Assembly: GCA_020063625.1 (NCBI GenBank)
Contig: JAICDD010000001.1
Location: 62,001-126,000 of the forward strand
From: Fusobacteriales bacterium
GTDB taxonomy: Bacteria; Fusobacteriota; Fusobacteriia; Fusobacteriales; Fusobacteriaceae
DNA: 64,000 nucleotides
Direction: 5' to 3'
Shown: positions 1 through 9,699 of the stretch, piece by piece
Numbering within the stretch: the first letter of the stretch is position 1
Layout of the letters: each line of letters begins with the position of its first letter
Made by a program: the position numbers and the translations under genes
Notes under the pieces: model-generated
What the model saw: only the letters and a program-made list of their open reading frames with translations
The model's database searches: none
Told to the model about the DNA's origin: nothing

Positions 1-767
1 TCATCTAAATATCCATTTTTTAATAAATATAGTGCTGAAAAAAACATGTTTTCTCTATTTATAAAAAATTTATCATTATCAAATAAAACAATACTTCCAT
101 CTAAATTTTTATTCATTAATATTTTTTTTATAAATATATCTTCTGTATTTTTAATATTAAAATATTTTGTGTTTTTTATCTTTCCAAAATCAATCTTTTC
201 TATAAATATATTTATTTCATCACTTTTATCAGTATTTATAATAACAATACTTTCTTCTACCTCTTTTACTTTTTCTTCTCCATTTTTTAATTTATTATTT
301 AAAAAATTTTCTATTGTAGTAAAATAAGCATTTAAATTATTTGAAAAAAAATAAAAATCATTATATTTAAAGTATTTTTCTTCATTTTGAAGTTTTGATG
401 TTTTTTCAGGTTTTATAAAAGTAATTAATTTTACATCTTTATTATATGTATTAGTTTTTATTTTCATTATTTTTCTATTTAAATATAAAAATATTTTTAC
501 ATTTACTTTATAATTGTTTTCAAATAAATAAACTAATTCTATATTATCTTTATTTTCTATTTTTTTTACTTCTTTTACATTTAAAAATTTATTTTTATAA
601 TATAGTTTGAAATTAATACTTTCAATAATTTTTTCATTTTCTTGTATATTATATATATCAACAATATTAAAATTATCAATTTTATACTGAAGTAAACTAT
701 TACTATATATATTTGTTCCAAAACTAATTGAATACATAAATAAAAAAATTATAACTATTTTTTTCAT
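1..767 (-). CDS. putative secreted/envelope protein, truncated by window start
   Basis: Open minus frame missing from ORF track because it runs off the edge; starts MKKIVIIFLFMYSISFGTNIYSN (signal-peptide-like) after RBS gaggtaaatt. Confidence 0.7.
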   Translation of the reverse strand, partial: MKKIVIIFLFMYSISFGTNIYSNSLLQYKIDNFNIVDIYNIQENEKIIESINFKLYYKNKFLNVKEVKKIENKDNIELVYLFENNYKVNVKIFLYLNRKIMKIKTNTYNKDVKLITFIKPEKTSKLQNEEKYFKYNDFYFFSNNLNAYFTTIENFLNNKLKNGEEKVKEVEESIVIINTDKSDEINIFIEKIDFGKIKNTKYFNIKNTEDIFIKKILMNKNLDGSIVLFDNDKFFINRENMFFSALYLLKNGYLD

Positions 768-795
768 AATTTACCTCACTATAAACAATAAAATT

Positions 796-822
796 GGGTG
801 ACCAAATTTCAAAGTCACCCAT
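796..822 (-). terminator. hairpin downstream of mreB
   Basis: gggtgac-loop-gtcaccc followed on minus strand by T-rich sequence. Confidence 0.6.
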
Positions 823-830
823 ATTTAAAA

Positions 831-1877
831 TTAATAATCTGTTTCTGGTGATATTATTACTTCTTTATATCTATCAAAATCATTTAGTAATTTTTCAATT
901 CCCATAACAACACAATTTAAAGGATTTTCAGCTATTATTACAGGTACATTTAAGCTTTCAGATATTTTTTTATCTAATTCTCTAATAAGAGCTCCTCCTC
1001 CAGCTAAAACTATTCCTTTTTGATAAATATCTGCTGATAATTCTGGTGGTGTTTTTTCTAATGTTAATTTTATTTCTTCTATTATCTGAGATATAAGCTC
1101 ATCTAATGCTTCTTTTATCTCATTAGCTTTTATAGTTATATTTCTTGGTAATCCATTTAATACATTTCTTCCTCTTACTTCACACTCTAATTCTTCTTCT
1201 AATTCCATTGCTGTAGCTACATTTAATTTTATTTCTTCAGCAGTTTTTTCTCCTATTAATAAATTATGTTTTTGTCTTACATATTGAACTATTGCTTCAT
1301 CAAATTTATTTCCTGCTATTCTTACAGAAGTAGTTTTTACTATCCCACCAAGTGATATTACAGCTATTTCTGTAGTTCCTCCACCAATATCTACTATCAT
1401 ACTACCTTCTGGCTCAAATATTTCAAGCCCTGCTCCTATAGCTGCTGCCATAGGTTCTTCTATAAGATATGCTTCTCTTGCTCCAGCTTCAAGTGTTACA
1501 TCCATAACTGCTCTTTTTTCTACTTGTGTTACTCCTGCTGGTACACATATTACTACTCTTGGTTTTGTTAAAAATCTTCTTTTATGAACAATTTTATAAA
1601 ATTCTCTAAGCATTTTTTCTGTAATTTCATAATCTGCTATAACTCCATTTTTTAGTGGTCTTATAGCTTCTATATTTGCAGGAGTTTTCCCTATCATTTT
1701 TTTTGCTTTTGCTCCTACTTCATAGATTTTTTTAGTTTTTACATTAATTGCCACTACTGATGGTTCATTTAAAACTATCCCTTTATTTTTTAAACATACT
1801 AATGTGTTTGCTGTACCTAAGTCTATCCCTAAATCTTCTGAAAAAACTCCAAATACGTTGTTAAATATTCTTTTCAT
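831..1877 (-). CDS. mreB: rod shape-determining protein MreB/Mbl
   Basis: LGIDLGTANTLV, VPAGVTQVEKRAV, IVDIGGGTTEIAVISLGG; ATG at 1877 after gaggtggcaa. Confidence 0.95.
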   Translation of the reverse strand: MKRIFNNVFGVFSEDLGIDLGTANTLVCLKNKGIVLNEPSVVAINVKTKKIYEVGAKAKKMIGKTPANIEAIRPLKNGVIADYEITEKMLREFYKIVHKRRFLTKPRVVICVPAGVTQVEKRAVMDVTLEAGAREAYLIEEPMAAAIGAGLEIFEPEGSMIVDIGGGTTEIAVISLGGIVKTTSVRIAGNKFDEAIVQYVRQKHNLLIGEKTAEEIKLNVATAMELEEELECEVRGRNVLNGLPRNITIKANEIKEALDELISQIIEEIKLTLEKTPPELSADIYQKGIVLAGGGALIRELDKKISESLNVPVIIAENPLNCVVMGIEKLLNDFDRYKEVIISPETDY

Positions 1878-1888
1878 TTGCCACCTCA

Positions 1889-2470
1889 TTATAAATTTTC
1901 TATTTGCAATAAATCATAAAATAATTTTTCTCTTAAATCAGTAATAAATCTTGATAAAGGAAATCCCATTACATTATAAAAATCTCCCTCTATCTTTTCA
2001 ACTAAAAGATTACCTTTTTCCTGTATTCCATAAGCACCAGCTTTATCTAAAGGTTCTCCTTGGTTAATATACCATTTTATAAGTTCATTGTCTAGTTTTT
2101 TAAATGTTACTTTTGTTGTTTCATAATTTAATATTTTTATATTTTTTTCTATATTTAAAAATGAATATCCTGTAATTACTTCATGTGTTTTTTCTGATAA
2201 CATTTTTAAATATTTTTTAGCTTCTTCTTTATCTTTTGGTTTTCCTAAAATCATATTATCATATACTACAACTGTATCTGCAGCTAATACATAACTTTTT
2301 TTATTATCTTTTGCTATTTCATATGCTTTTTTATTAGCTATATCCATTATCTGTTCTGATATTTTTTCTTTATCACTTATTTCTTCTACTTCACTTACTT
2401 TTACTTCAATATTTTTAAAAATTTTTTCCATTATTTCTTTTCTTCGTGGAGACTTAGAGGCTAATATCAT
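1889..2470 (-). CDS. maf: Maf-family nucleoside triphosphate pyrophosphatase
   Basis: LASKSPRRKEI, AADTVV, GKP, DKAGAYGIQ. Confidence 0.93.
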   Translation of the reverse strand: MILASKSPRRKEIMEKIFKNIEVKVSEVEEISDKEKISEQIMDIANKKAYEIAKDNKKSYVLAADTVVVYDNMILGKPKDKEEAKKYLKMLSEKTHEVITGYSFLNIEKNIKILNYETTKVTFKKLDNELIKWYINQGEPLDKAGAYGIQEKGNLLVEKIEGDFYNVMGFPLSRFITDLREKLFYDLLQIENL

Positions 2471-4122
2471 TTTTTTCCTCCTTCTAAATAATCTAATAAT
2501 TTTTTTGTCATAAATAATCCTACTTTATATTTTGTTTGTAAATAAATAATATCTTTTTGATTATTTCTAACTTCTAATAAAATTTTATTATATAATTCTT
2601 CTCCAAAAATATTTATAAAAAATTTTTCTTTTAAATTATCAACTTTTTTTACTTCTTCTTTTATTTCTTTTTTTTCTTCTGTTTGTTTATTCTTTTTTTC
2701 TATAACATTATTTTTAATTTCTTCTATTTGCTCAATATTTTTTTTTGAATCAAAATCTAATTTTATATTTTGATTCTCTTTTTTCTTTTCTTGTATATCT
2801 GGTTTTAGATTATTTTCTTCATTAAAAAGTGTCTGAACTTCGAGTTTATTTATATTAGCTAATTCTTTATACTCTTTTTCTATTATATCATTTTTTTCAA
2901 AAATTTTCTCTTGTACAAATTTTTTATTTTCTAATTCTTTTAATTCTTCATCTTTTTCTTGTACTTCTTTTATTTTCCCTTCTTTTTCTTTTGGGATTTC
3001 TTCAATTATTTTTTTCTCTTCAACTATATTCTTATTATCCTCTATTTTTTCATCATTAATATTCTTTTCCTCTTTTAATGATTCATCTAATATTTTTATT
3101 TCTATCTCTTTTTCTTCTTTTTCTTTTGATTTTTTAGACTCTATTTTTATTTCATTAATATTAATTTTCTCTTCTTTTCTATTTTTTATCTCTCTTATTT
3201 TTCTTTCTCTCTCTTCTCTTTCTTGCTTCAATTTTTCTTTATGTTTTCTTTTTAATTCTTTTATTTTTTTTCTTCTTTCAAAAAAATTCATTTTTTTTGT
3301 TTCTTTTTCTTCTGTTTTTACTTCTTTTTTCTGTTCTTTTTTTACTTCTTCTACTTTTTTTATCTCTTTTGCTAAATTTTGAATTTCTTTATTTTCTTTT
3401 TCTTGATTAGATTTTATATTTTCAAAAAAATCATTTTTAAAATATTTTTTACTAAAGTTAAAATCATATTTTATTCTTTTACTTTGTTTTTTTTCATTAT
3501 TTTTATTGCTTTTATTTTCTTCTTTTTCAAGTCTATCTTTTATCTGTTTTCTAAGTTTCTCTTTTTTATCATCTAAAAATATATCTTCATATTTATGATT
3601 TTTTATTTTTACTGTTTCTTTTTTATTTGTTTTTTTCTTTTTTATTGTTTTTATTTTTCTATATAAAAATCCTATTATTTTACCAAAAACTATTAAAAAT
3701 ACTAATGGAAATACTAAACTATTTAAAATAATAATAACTTTTTTATTTAATAAATTAAATAATGTTCCTAATAATACTGTAAGCAATATTCCTTTTCTTT
3801 CCCAGTAATTACTAAGAATATAATTAACAATTTCTTGTTTTGATATAATATTTTCAATATTAAAATATAAATTAAATATTTCTATTTGAAATAAAAATAA
3901 TAAAAAAAACTTCATTCTAAAAGATATCATTTCATATAAATCATCTTTAAAATTAATAATTATAGCAAAAATAATCAAATAAATAGTTAATAGATTATAA
4001 TAACTTCCTAAAAAATTATAGATTATTTTATAAATATTACTATTAACTAAACTAATGGAAAGTAAAAATAATGCCGATATAAGTAATGAAATACTAATAA
4101 TTTTTTTTCGTTCTTTACCCAT
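2467..4122 (-). CDS. FtsK-like membrane protein: N-terminal TM helices, long K/E-rich linker, C-terminal FtsK-gamma-like helix-turn-helix; no motor domain
   Basis: C-term GEELYNKILLEVRNNQKDIIYLQTKYKVGLFMTKKLLDYLE resembles FtsK/SpoIIIE gamma; no Walker A/B in 551 aa. Confidence 0.6.
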   Translation of the reverse strand: MGKERKKIISISLLISALFLLSISLVNSNIYKIIYNFLGSYYNLLTIYLIIFAIIINFKDDLYEMISFRMKFFLLFLFQIEIFNLYFNIENIISKQEIVNYILSNYWERKGILLTVLLGTLFNLLNKKVIIILNSLVFPLVFLIVFGKIIGFLYRKIKTIKKKKTNKKETVKIKNHKYEDIFLDDKKEKLRKQIKDRLEKEENKSNKNNEKKQSKRIKYDFNFSKKYFKNDFFENIKSNQEKENKEIQNLAKEIKKVEEVKKEQKKEVKTEEKETKKMNFFERRKKIKELKRKHKEKLKQEREERERKIREIKNRKEEKININEIKIESKKSKEKEEKEIEIKILDESLKEEKNINDEKIEDNKNIVEEKKIIEEIPKEKEGKIKEVQEKDEELKELENKKFVQEKIFEKNDIIEKEYKELANINKLEVQTLFNEENNLKPDIQEKKKENQNIKLDFDSKKNIEQIEEIKNNVIEKKNKQTEEKKEIKEEVKKVDNLKEKFFINIFGEELYNKILLEVRNNQKDIIYLQTKYKVGLFMTKKLLDYLEGGKK

Positions 4123-4278
4123 TTACAATCCCCTTTTAAAAAAATAATATAATAAGTAAATTCTATCATATCAAATTCTTTTTTTCAAGAATTGATAGTT
4201 AGATTTTTATACTATTTACAATATTTTTCTGATATGTTAAAATGTAAAATATTATAATTTTTAAAGGAGCGATAATCT

Positions 4279-4683
4279 ATGAAAAATAAAGGTCTTATTA
4301 CAAAAATAAATGGTAATGAAATAAAAGTATATTTATTTAAAGATAGTGCTTGTAGCCATTGTTCTGGATGTAGTGATAGTGACAAAATGTCATGTGAATA
4401 TACATTTAAAACAGATACTACAGGATTAAAAGAGGGAGATATAATAGACTTTGAAATGAATAATAACTCATTATTAAAGCTTGGACTTATTGTATATATC
4501 CTTCCTATATTTTTATTATTTTTTATGTATTATATTGGTAGCTTAATTAAACTATCACAAGGTGCTAATATTTTGTTTAGTTTTTTAGGTCTTATAATAT
4601 ATTTTATTATACTTTTTGTAATTGAAAAAGTATATGGAAAAAACTTTTTAAAACAAAACATCAAAATTTCAAAAGGTGATTAA
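4279..4683 (+). CDS. RseC/MucC-like (SoxR-reducing system) membrane protein
   Basis: N-terminal CSHCSGCSDSDKMSC followed by two TM segments. Confidence 0.75.
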   Translation: MKNKGLITKINGNEIKVYLFKDSACSHCSGCSDSDKMSCEYTFKTDTTGLKEGDIIDFEMNNNSLLKLGLIVYILPIFLLFFMYYIGSLIKLSQGANILFSFLGLIIYFIILFVIEKVYGKNFLKQNIKISKGD

Positions 4684-4684
4684 T

Positions 4685-5128
4685 ATGTCTAAAATAAAAA
4701 TAATCTTTTTATTTTTCCTCATAATCTCTTTTTCTGCATTTTCTGAGTATTATGCAATTGGAGCAAATTTAGGAAGTAATAAAGGATTAAATATTTTAAT
4801 TTATAACTCTCAAGAAAAAGCAATACAAGTTAATTCTTCTTGGAGTTTAAATAGTACCAATACAACTTTTATTTTTTCTTTTGATCAAGTATATTTTTCT
4901 TTAATGCCTGACGGAGTCACTCCTTTATATTACGGTGTTGGTATGAAAGTTTCAAATAAAGAAGAAGAATATATTGGAGTTAGAGGTGTTTTTGGTACAT
5001 CGTATTTCGCACAAGATATTGATGAAAATTTAGAACTTTATATTGAACTAGATCCTACATTTCATTTAGCTGCTACTACAGATTTTTTAGCATTAGAAAT
5101 TGGTTTAGGATTTAGATATTATTTTTAA
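4685..5128 (+). CDS. small predicted outer-membrane beta-barrel-like protein
   Basis: Signal peptide; ends in FRYYF; paralog of next ORF; ATG at 4685 after aaaggtgatta. Confidence 0.6.
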   Translation: MSKIKIIFLFFLIISFSAFSEYYAIGANLGSNKGLNILIYNSQEKAIQVNSSWSLNSTNTTFIFSFDQVYFSLMPDGVTPLYYGVGMKVSNKEEEYIGVRGVFGTSYFAQDIDENLELYIELDPTFHLAATTDFLALEIGLGFRYYF

Positions 5129-5140
5129 AAGGTGATAAAT

Positions 5141-5656
5141 GTGATTAAAAAAATTTTTGGGATTTACTTTTTAATTTTTGTATATAGTTTTTCTGCATAT
5201 GAAGAATTTAAAAATGATCCTAGCTATGAAGAAACTATAAATTTATATTCTGGAAGTTCTTATTTCAAAAATAATGTTACTTCTGCTATTGGATTAAATC
5301 TTGGTACCACTACTGGATTAAATCTTCTTTATAATAATATATCACTAACTTTAGATAGTAGAATTCTTAGTATTAATAATCCTACTTTATCTATTAGTAT
5401 TGATTCTTTAGTTGAAGATGATTTTTTTACTGTTGACTCTGGACTTCCATTTCATTATGGTGTCGGTATTAAATTAACTACCGAAGATAATACTAAAATT
5501 GGTTTTAGAGGTTTAGTTGGTAGCAATATAAGACTTTCAGATTTTGATGAAAATCTAGAGTTGTATGGAGATTTAATTCCTACTTTTTATTTCCCATCAT
5601 ATGGTAATTTTTTAAAATTTGAATTTGCAATTGGGCTTCGATATTATTTACCATAA
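5141..5656 (+). CDS. small predicted outer-membrane beta-barrel-like protein, paralog of preceding gene
   Basis: Shared GVG-K, GxRGxxG, DENLELY, PTF and terminal GLRYY motifs; GTG at 5141 after aaaggtgataaat. Confidence 0.55.
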   Translation: MIKKIFGIYFLIFVYSFSAYEEFKNDPSYEETINLYSGSSYFKNNVTSAIGLNLGTTTGLNLLYNNISLTLDSRILSINNPTLSISIDSLVEDDFFTVDSGLPFHYGVGIKLTTEDNTKIGFRGLVGSNIRLSDFDENLELYGDLIPTFYFPSYGNFLKFEFAIGLRYYLP

Positions 5657-5667
5657 ATAATAAACTA

Positions 5668-5699
5668 AAAACGAGTCCTTTAAAATTAAGAACTCGTTT
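5668..5699. terminator. conserved CGAGTTCTT-family hairpin, copy 1
   Basis: aaacgagtcctt-taaaatt-aagaactcgttt between convergent genes. Confidence 0.75.
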
Positions 5700-5709
5700 A
5701 ATTCTTTTT

Positions 5710-6573
5710 TTATATTCTAAAATCTTTTAATTGTGCTATAAATTTTTGTATCTCTTTCTTTTCATATTTATCTTTAGTTACTACTAATTGATATCCATCA
5801 TCATTATCAAACTCTTCTATTACTTTAAATTCCCCTTTTTCAATTTCTAAATAAACAGAATAATAAGGTAATACTGTATATCCAAATCCTTCTTTTACAA
5901 GGTTTTTTATTGTTTCAATACTCCCTTGAACTACAATCTTTTCATCTAAACTTACTTTATATTTTTTTTCAAAATTAGCAATATTTTTTCTTGTTAATGG
6001 ACTATCATTTCTCATAATTAATTTCTTTTCTGCTAGTTCTGTTGGGTCATTTATATCTTCATTATAAATAATTACAAAAGGATAATTAGCAATTTCTATA
6101 ACTTCTAATTCTTTATCTTTTATATAATATGTTCCCATTAATGCTACATCTACTTTTCCCTCTTTTAAATCTTTTATTAAAGGAGTTCTATCTTTTATTA
6201 TCAAGTCAAATTCTATTTCAGGATAATTTTCAGAGAATTTTTTTAAAATTCTTGGAAGTATTTGTTCACCAATAAGATGTGTTGACCCTATTACAATTTT
6301 TGCTTTATCATATACAACAATTCTTTCAATTTCTTTTTCTGCTCTTTTTACTTTTTGAAATATCTCTTCAGCAATTTTATATAATACCTCTCCAGAATAA
6401 GTAAGTTTTATTTTTTTCGAGCTTCTATCAAAAAGTTTTGTATTTAATAGCTCTTCAAATTTTTTAATTTGAATAGAGACTGCTGATTGATTTATGTATA
6501 ACTTATTTGCAGCTTTAGTAAAACTACCTTCATTTGCTACTTCATAAAATATTTTTAAATAATGTAAATCCAT
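5710..6573 (-). CDS. LysR-family transcriptional regulator
   Basis: MDLHYLKIFYEVANEGSFTKAANKLYINQSAVSIQIKKFEELLNTKLFDR HTH. Confidence 0.93.
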   Translation of the reverse strand: MDLHYLKIFYEVANEGSFTKAANKLYINQSAVSIQIKKFEELLNTKLFDRSSKKIKLTYSGEVLYKIAEEIFQKVKRAEKEIERIVVYDKAKIVIGSTHLIGEQILPRILKKFSENYPEIEFDLIIKDRTPLIKDLKEGKVDVALMGTYYIKDKELEVIEIANYPFVIIYNEDINDPTELAEKKLIMRNDSPLTRKNIANFEKKYKVSLDEKIVVQGSIETIKNLVKEGFGYTVLPYYSVYLEIEKGEFKVIEEFDNDDGYQLVVTKDKYEKKEIQKFIAQLKDFRI

Positions 6574-6636
6574 ATATAGTTCCCCCAAATTTGTTCTTTG
6601 TGTTTCATTATACTACTTTTTATTTAATAATTCAAG

Positions 6637-6662
6637 AAAAAAGAGGATTACTCCTCTTTTTT
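6637..6662 (-). terminator. valS terminator
   Basis: aaaagagga-ttac-tcctctttttt hairpin. Confidence 0.7.
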
Positions 6663-9317
6663 CTATTTAAAACTTTCTAAATTTTCTTTTAATTTTGAAA
6701 GTTTATCTTCATATTCTTTTTGTATTTTTTTCTCTCTCTCTATTATATTAGCTGGGGCTTTTGATACAAATTTTTCATTATTTAGTTTCCCATTTACTTT
6801 AGCTAATTCTTTTTCTATTTTTTCTATTTGAGTAGTTATTTTTTTGATTTCTGCTTCTATATCAAGTATTCCTTCTAATGGTACATATACTTCACTTCCA
6901 TTTGCTACTCTAAATCCTGAACTTGCTGGTCTTTCTATATCTTTACCATATTTTAGATTAGATAATTTAGCTAAATTTTTTATAAAAATACTATTTTCTT
7001 CTAATACTTTTAATTCATTTTCTACATTACTTTTTATTAAAACTTCTAATTCTTTTGCTGGAGATATATTCATTTCTGCTCTTATATTTCTTATTGAGCT
7101 TACTAATGTTTGAATATATTCAAAATCTTTTTCAATATTTTCATCTATTTCAGCTTCATTTAATACTGGATAAGCTTCTAACATAATTGTTTCTTTTCCT
7201 GTATTTAAATTTTGCCAAATTTCTTCTGTTATAAATGGCATAAATGGATGTAATAATCTAAGTCCTTTTTCTAAAATATCCCAAAGAACATATTGAGCTG
7301 TTTTTTTAGCTGCTTCATCATTTGAATTATATAATCTAATTTTAGCTATTTCCACATACCAATCACAGAAATCTCCTCTTAAAAATTCATATACTGTTTT
7401 AGCTGCTTCATCTAATATATGTTTTTCTAATTTTTCATTAACTTCTTTAATTGTAGTATTTAATCTTGAATATATCCATTTATCAACTAGTTCAAGTTTT
7501 AATTCATCTTGTTTTATGCTATTTTTATCAAATCCTTCAAGGTTCATAAGAACAAATCTTGATGCATTCCATATTTTATTAGCAAAATTTCTTCCCATTT
7601 CAATAAGTTTTTCAGAGAAAAATACATCTTGCCCTTGAGAAGTATTGTATATCATTGTAAATCTAATAGCATCTGCTCCATATTTCTCTATTAAATCAAG
7701 AGGGTCAGGAGAGTTTCCTAATGATTTAGACATTTTTCTACCTTTTTCATCTCTTACTATACCATGTAAGTATACTGTTTTAAATGGTACTTCTTTCATT
7801 TCATATAGTCCCATCATTATCATTCTAGCAATCCAGAAAAATAGTATATCTGCTCCTGTAACTATTGTTGCTGTTGGATAAAACATTTCTAATTCAGGAG
7901 TTTTTTCTGGCCATCCCATAGTAGAAAAAGGCCAAAGAGCTGATGAAAACCATGTATCAAGTACATCTGTTTCTTGAGTTAATTCTACTTCTTTTCCAAA
8001 TTTTTCTTTTGCTTTAGCTTTTGCTTCTTCCATATTTCTAGCTACAAACATAGTTCCATCTTCTGCATAATATGCAGGTATTCTATGTCCCCACCAAATT
8101 TGTCTAGAAATACACCAATCTCTTATATTTTCTAACCAATTAAAATATACTTTTTCCCATCTTTTAGGAATTATCTTAACTTCACCATTTCTTACTACTT
8201 CAAGTGCTTTTTCTGCTAATGGTTTCATTTTTACAAACCATTGTTTTGATACTCTAGGTTCTACTACTGTATCACATCTATAACAATGTCCTACAGCATG
8301 ATTATGTGTTTTACTTCCTACTAATAATCCAAGCTCTTCAAGGTCTTTTAATATAGCTTTTCTTGCTTCAAATCTATCAAGTCCAGCATATTTCCCACCA
8401 TTTTCATTTATTTTACCAGTATCAGTCATGATATTAAGAACTTCTAAATTTTGTCTTTCTCCTACTTCAAAGTCATTAGGGTCATGAGCTGGAGTCATTT
8501 TTACTACACCAGTTCCAAACTCCATATCTACATAATCATCTGCTACTATTGGTATTTCTCTATTTAATAATGGTAATATTACTGACTTACCTATAAGATG
8601 TTTGTATCTTTCATCTTCTGGATGAACTGCTACTCCTGTATCTCCAAGCATAGTTTCTGGTCTTGTAGTAGCTATTACTAGATAATCATCACTATCTTTT
8701 ATAGGATATTTTATCTCCCATATATGTCCTTCTTTATCTATATGTTCTACTTCATCATCAGCTAAAGCTGTAGTACATCTAGGACACCAATTTACCATAT
8801 ATTCACCTTGATAAATAAGTCCATCTTCATAAAGTTTTATAAAAATCTCTTTAACTGCATCAGAAAGTCCTTCATCCATTGTAAATCTTTCTCTATCCCA
8901 ATCAAGAGAAGCACCTAATTTTCTAAGTTGTTTTGTTATTATTCCACCATGTTCTTCTTTCCATTTCCATACTTCTTCTATAAATTTTTCTCTACCTAAA
9001 TCTTCTTTTGTTAAATTTTCAGCGGCTAATTTTCTTTCTACTTTATTTTGTGTAGCTATTCCTGCATGGTCAGTTCCTGGCATCCATAAAGTATTATATC
9101 CACTCATTCTTTTCCATCTAACTAATGTATCTTGAATAGAGTTATTTAATACATGCCCCATATGTAAAATTCCAGTTACATTTGGTGGTGGAATAACTAT
9201 ACTATATCCTTCTTTTTCACTATCAAGTGTAGCAGCAAAATATTTATTTTCTTCCCATTTTTTATACCACTTATCCTCTATCTCATTTGGAGAATAAGTT
9301 TTAGCCATATTTTTCAT
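6663..9317 (-). CDS. valS: valyl-tRNA synthetase
   Basis: PPPNVTGILHMGH, GRKMSKSLGNSPDPLDLI, full length. Confidence 0.98.
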   Translation of the reverse strand: MKNMAKTYSPNEIEDKWYKKWEENKYFAATLDSEKEGYSIVIPPPNVTGILHMGHVLNNSIQDTLVRWKRMSGYNTLWMPGTDHAGIATQNKVERKLAAENLTKEDLGREKFIEEVWKWKEEHGGIITKQLRKLGASLDWDRERFTMDEGLSDAVKEIFIKLYEDGLIYQGEYMVNWCPRCTTALADDEVEHIDKEGHIWEIKYPIKDSDDYLVIATTRPETMLGDTGVAVHPEDERYKHLIGKSVILPLLNREIPIVADDYVDMEFGTGVVKMTPAHDPNDFEVGERQNLEVLNIMTDTGKINENGGKYAGLDRFEARKAILKDLEELGLLVGSKTHNHAVGHCYRCDTVVEPRVSKQWFVKMKPLAEKALEVVRNGEVKIIPKRWEKVYFNWLENIRDWCISRQIWWGHRIPAYYAEDGTMFVARNMEEAKAKAKEKFGKEVELTQETDVLDTWFSSALWPFSTMGWPEKTPELEMFYPTATIVTGADILFFWIARMIMMGLYEMKEVPFKTVYLHGIVRDEKGRKMSKSLGNSPDPLDLIEKYGADAIRFTMIYNTSQGQDVFFSEKLIEMGRNFANKIWNASRFVLMNLEGFDKNSIKQDELKLELVDKWIYSRLNTTIKEVNEKLEKHILDEAAKTVYEFLRGDFCDWYVEIAKIRLYNSNDEAAKKTAQYVLWDILEKGLRLLHPFMPFITEEIWQNLNTGKETIMLEAYPVLNEAEIDENIEKDFEYIQTLVSSIRNIRAEMNISPAKELEVLIKSNVENELKVLEENSIFIKNLAKLSNLKYGKDIERPASSGFRVANGSEVYVPLEGILDIEAEIKKITTQIEKIEKELAKVNGKLNNEKFVSKAPANIIEREKKIQKEYEDKLSKLKENLESFK

Positions 9318-9362
9318 ATTAGCTCCTCCTTAAATATATTTTAAACTTTAATTATTAAACAT

Positions 9363-9391
9363 AAAAAAAACAGCTATATAGAATAGCTGTT
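9363..9391 (-). terminator. attenuator terminator in valS leader
   Basis: minus strand: aacagcta-ttctata-tagctgtt followed by T8. Confidence 0.8.
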
Positions 9392-9455
9392 AATTGACTA
9401 TTTGTAAATTTTGATAAAATCAATTTTTAGCATAAGTCATAACTATTCTATATTA

Positions 9456-9515
9456 TTATTTTGAAAATAATATATTATTTTTTACGACTTTGACCACTGC
9501 TAAAAATTTTATCAT
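9456..9515 (-). CDS. putative valS leader peptide MIKFLAVVKVVKNNILFSK
   Basis: aaggag RBS 6 nt before ATG; 4 Val of 19 codons in two pairs (GTG GTC, GTC GTA); precedes attenuator. Confidence 0.7.
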   Translation of the reverse strand: MIKFLAVVKVVKNNILFSK

Positions 9516-9634
9516 AATTATCTCCTTAAAATAAAAAATTTATACTAAAAGATAGTATCAGAATAACATTTTTTTGTTTTTTTGTCAAGTTTAGAAAGGT
9601 TATTATACATATTAATTTTTATTAAACAAATTAA

Positions 9635-9665
9635 AAACGAGTTCTTTAAAATCAAGAACTCGTTT
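9635..9665. terminator. conserved CGAGTTCTT-family hairpin, copy 2
   Basis: aaacgagttctt-taaaatc-aagaactcgttt. Confidence 0.75.
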
Positions 9666-9699
9666 AACTAATTTATTTTAATATTTTTATTAGAATCTA

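Noticed and set aside
46-327. + strand ORF of 93 aa
   Set aside because: Antisense to the open minus-strand frame 1-767 that has a signal peptide and RBS; low-complexity F/I/L/S composition is typical of antisense AT-rich ORFs
3379-3576. + strand 65 aa ORF, and similar short + ORFs (e.g. 6844, 7645, 13874, 17272, 19075, 39865, 47808)
   Set aside because: All lie opposite well-supported minus-strand genes, lack convincing RBS and have antisense-like Leu/Phe/Ser composition
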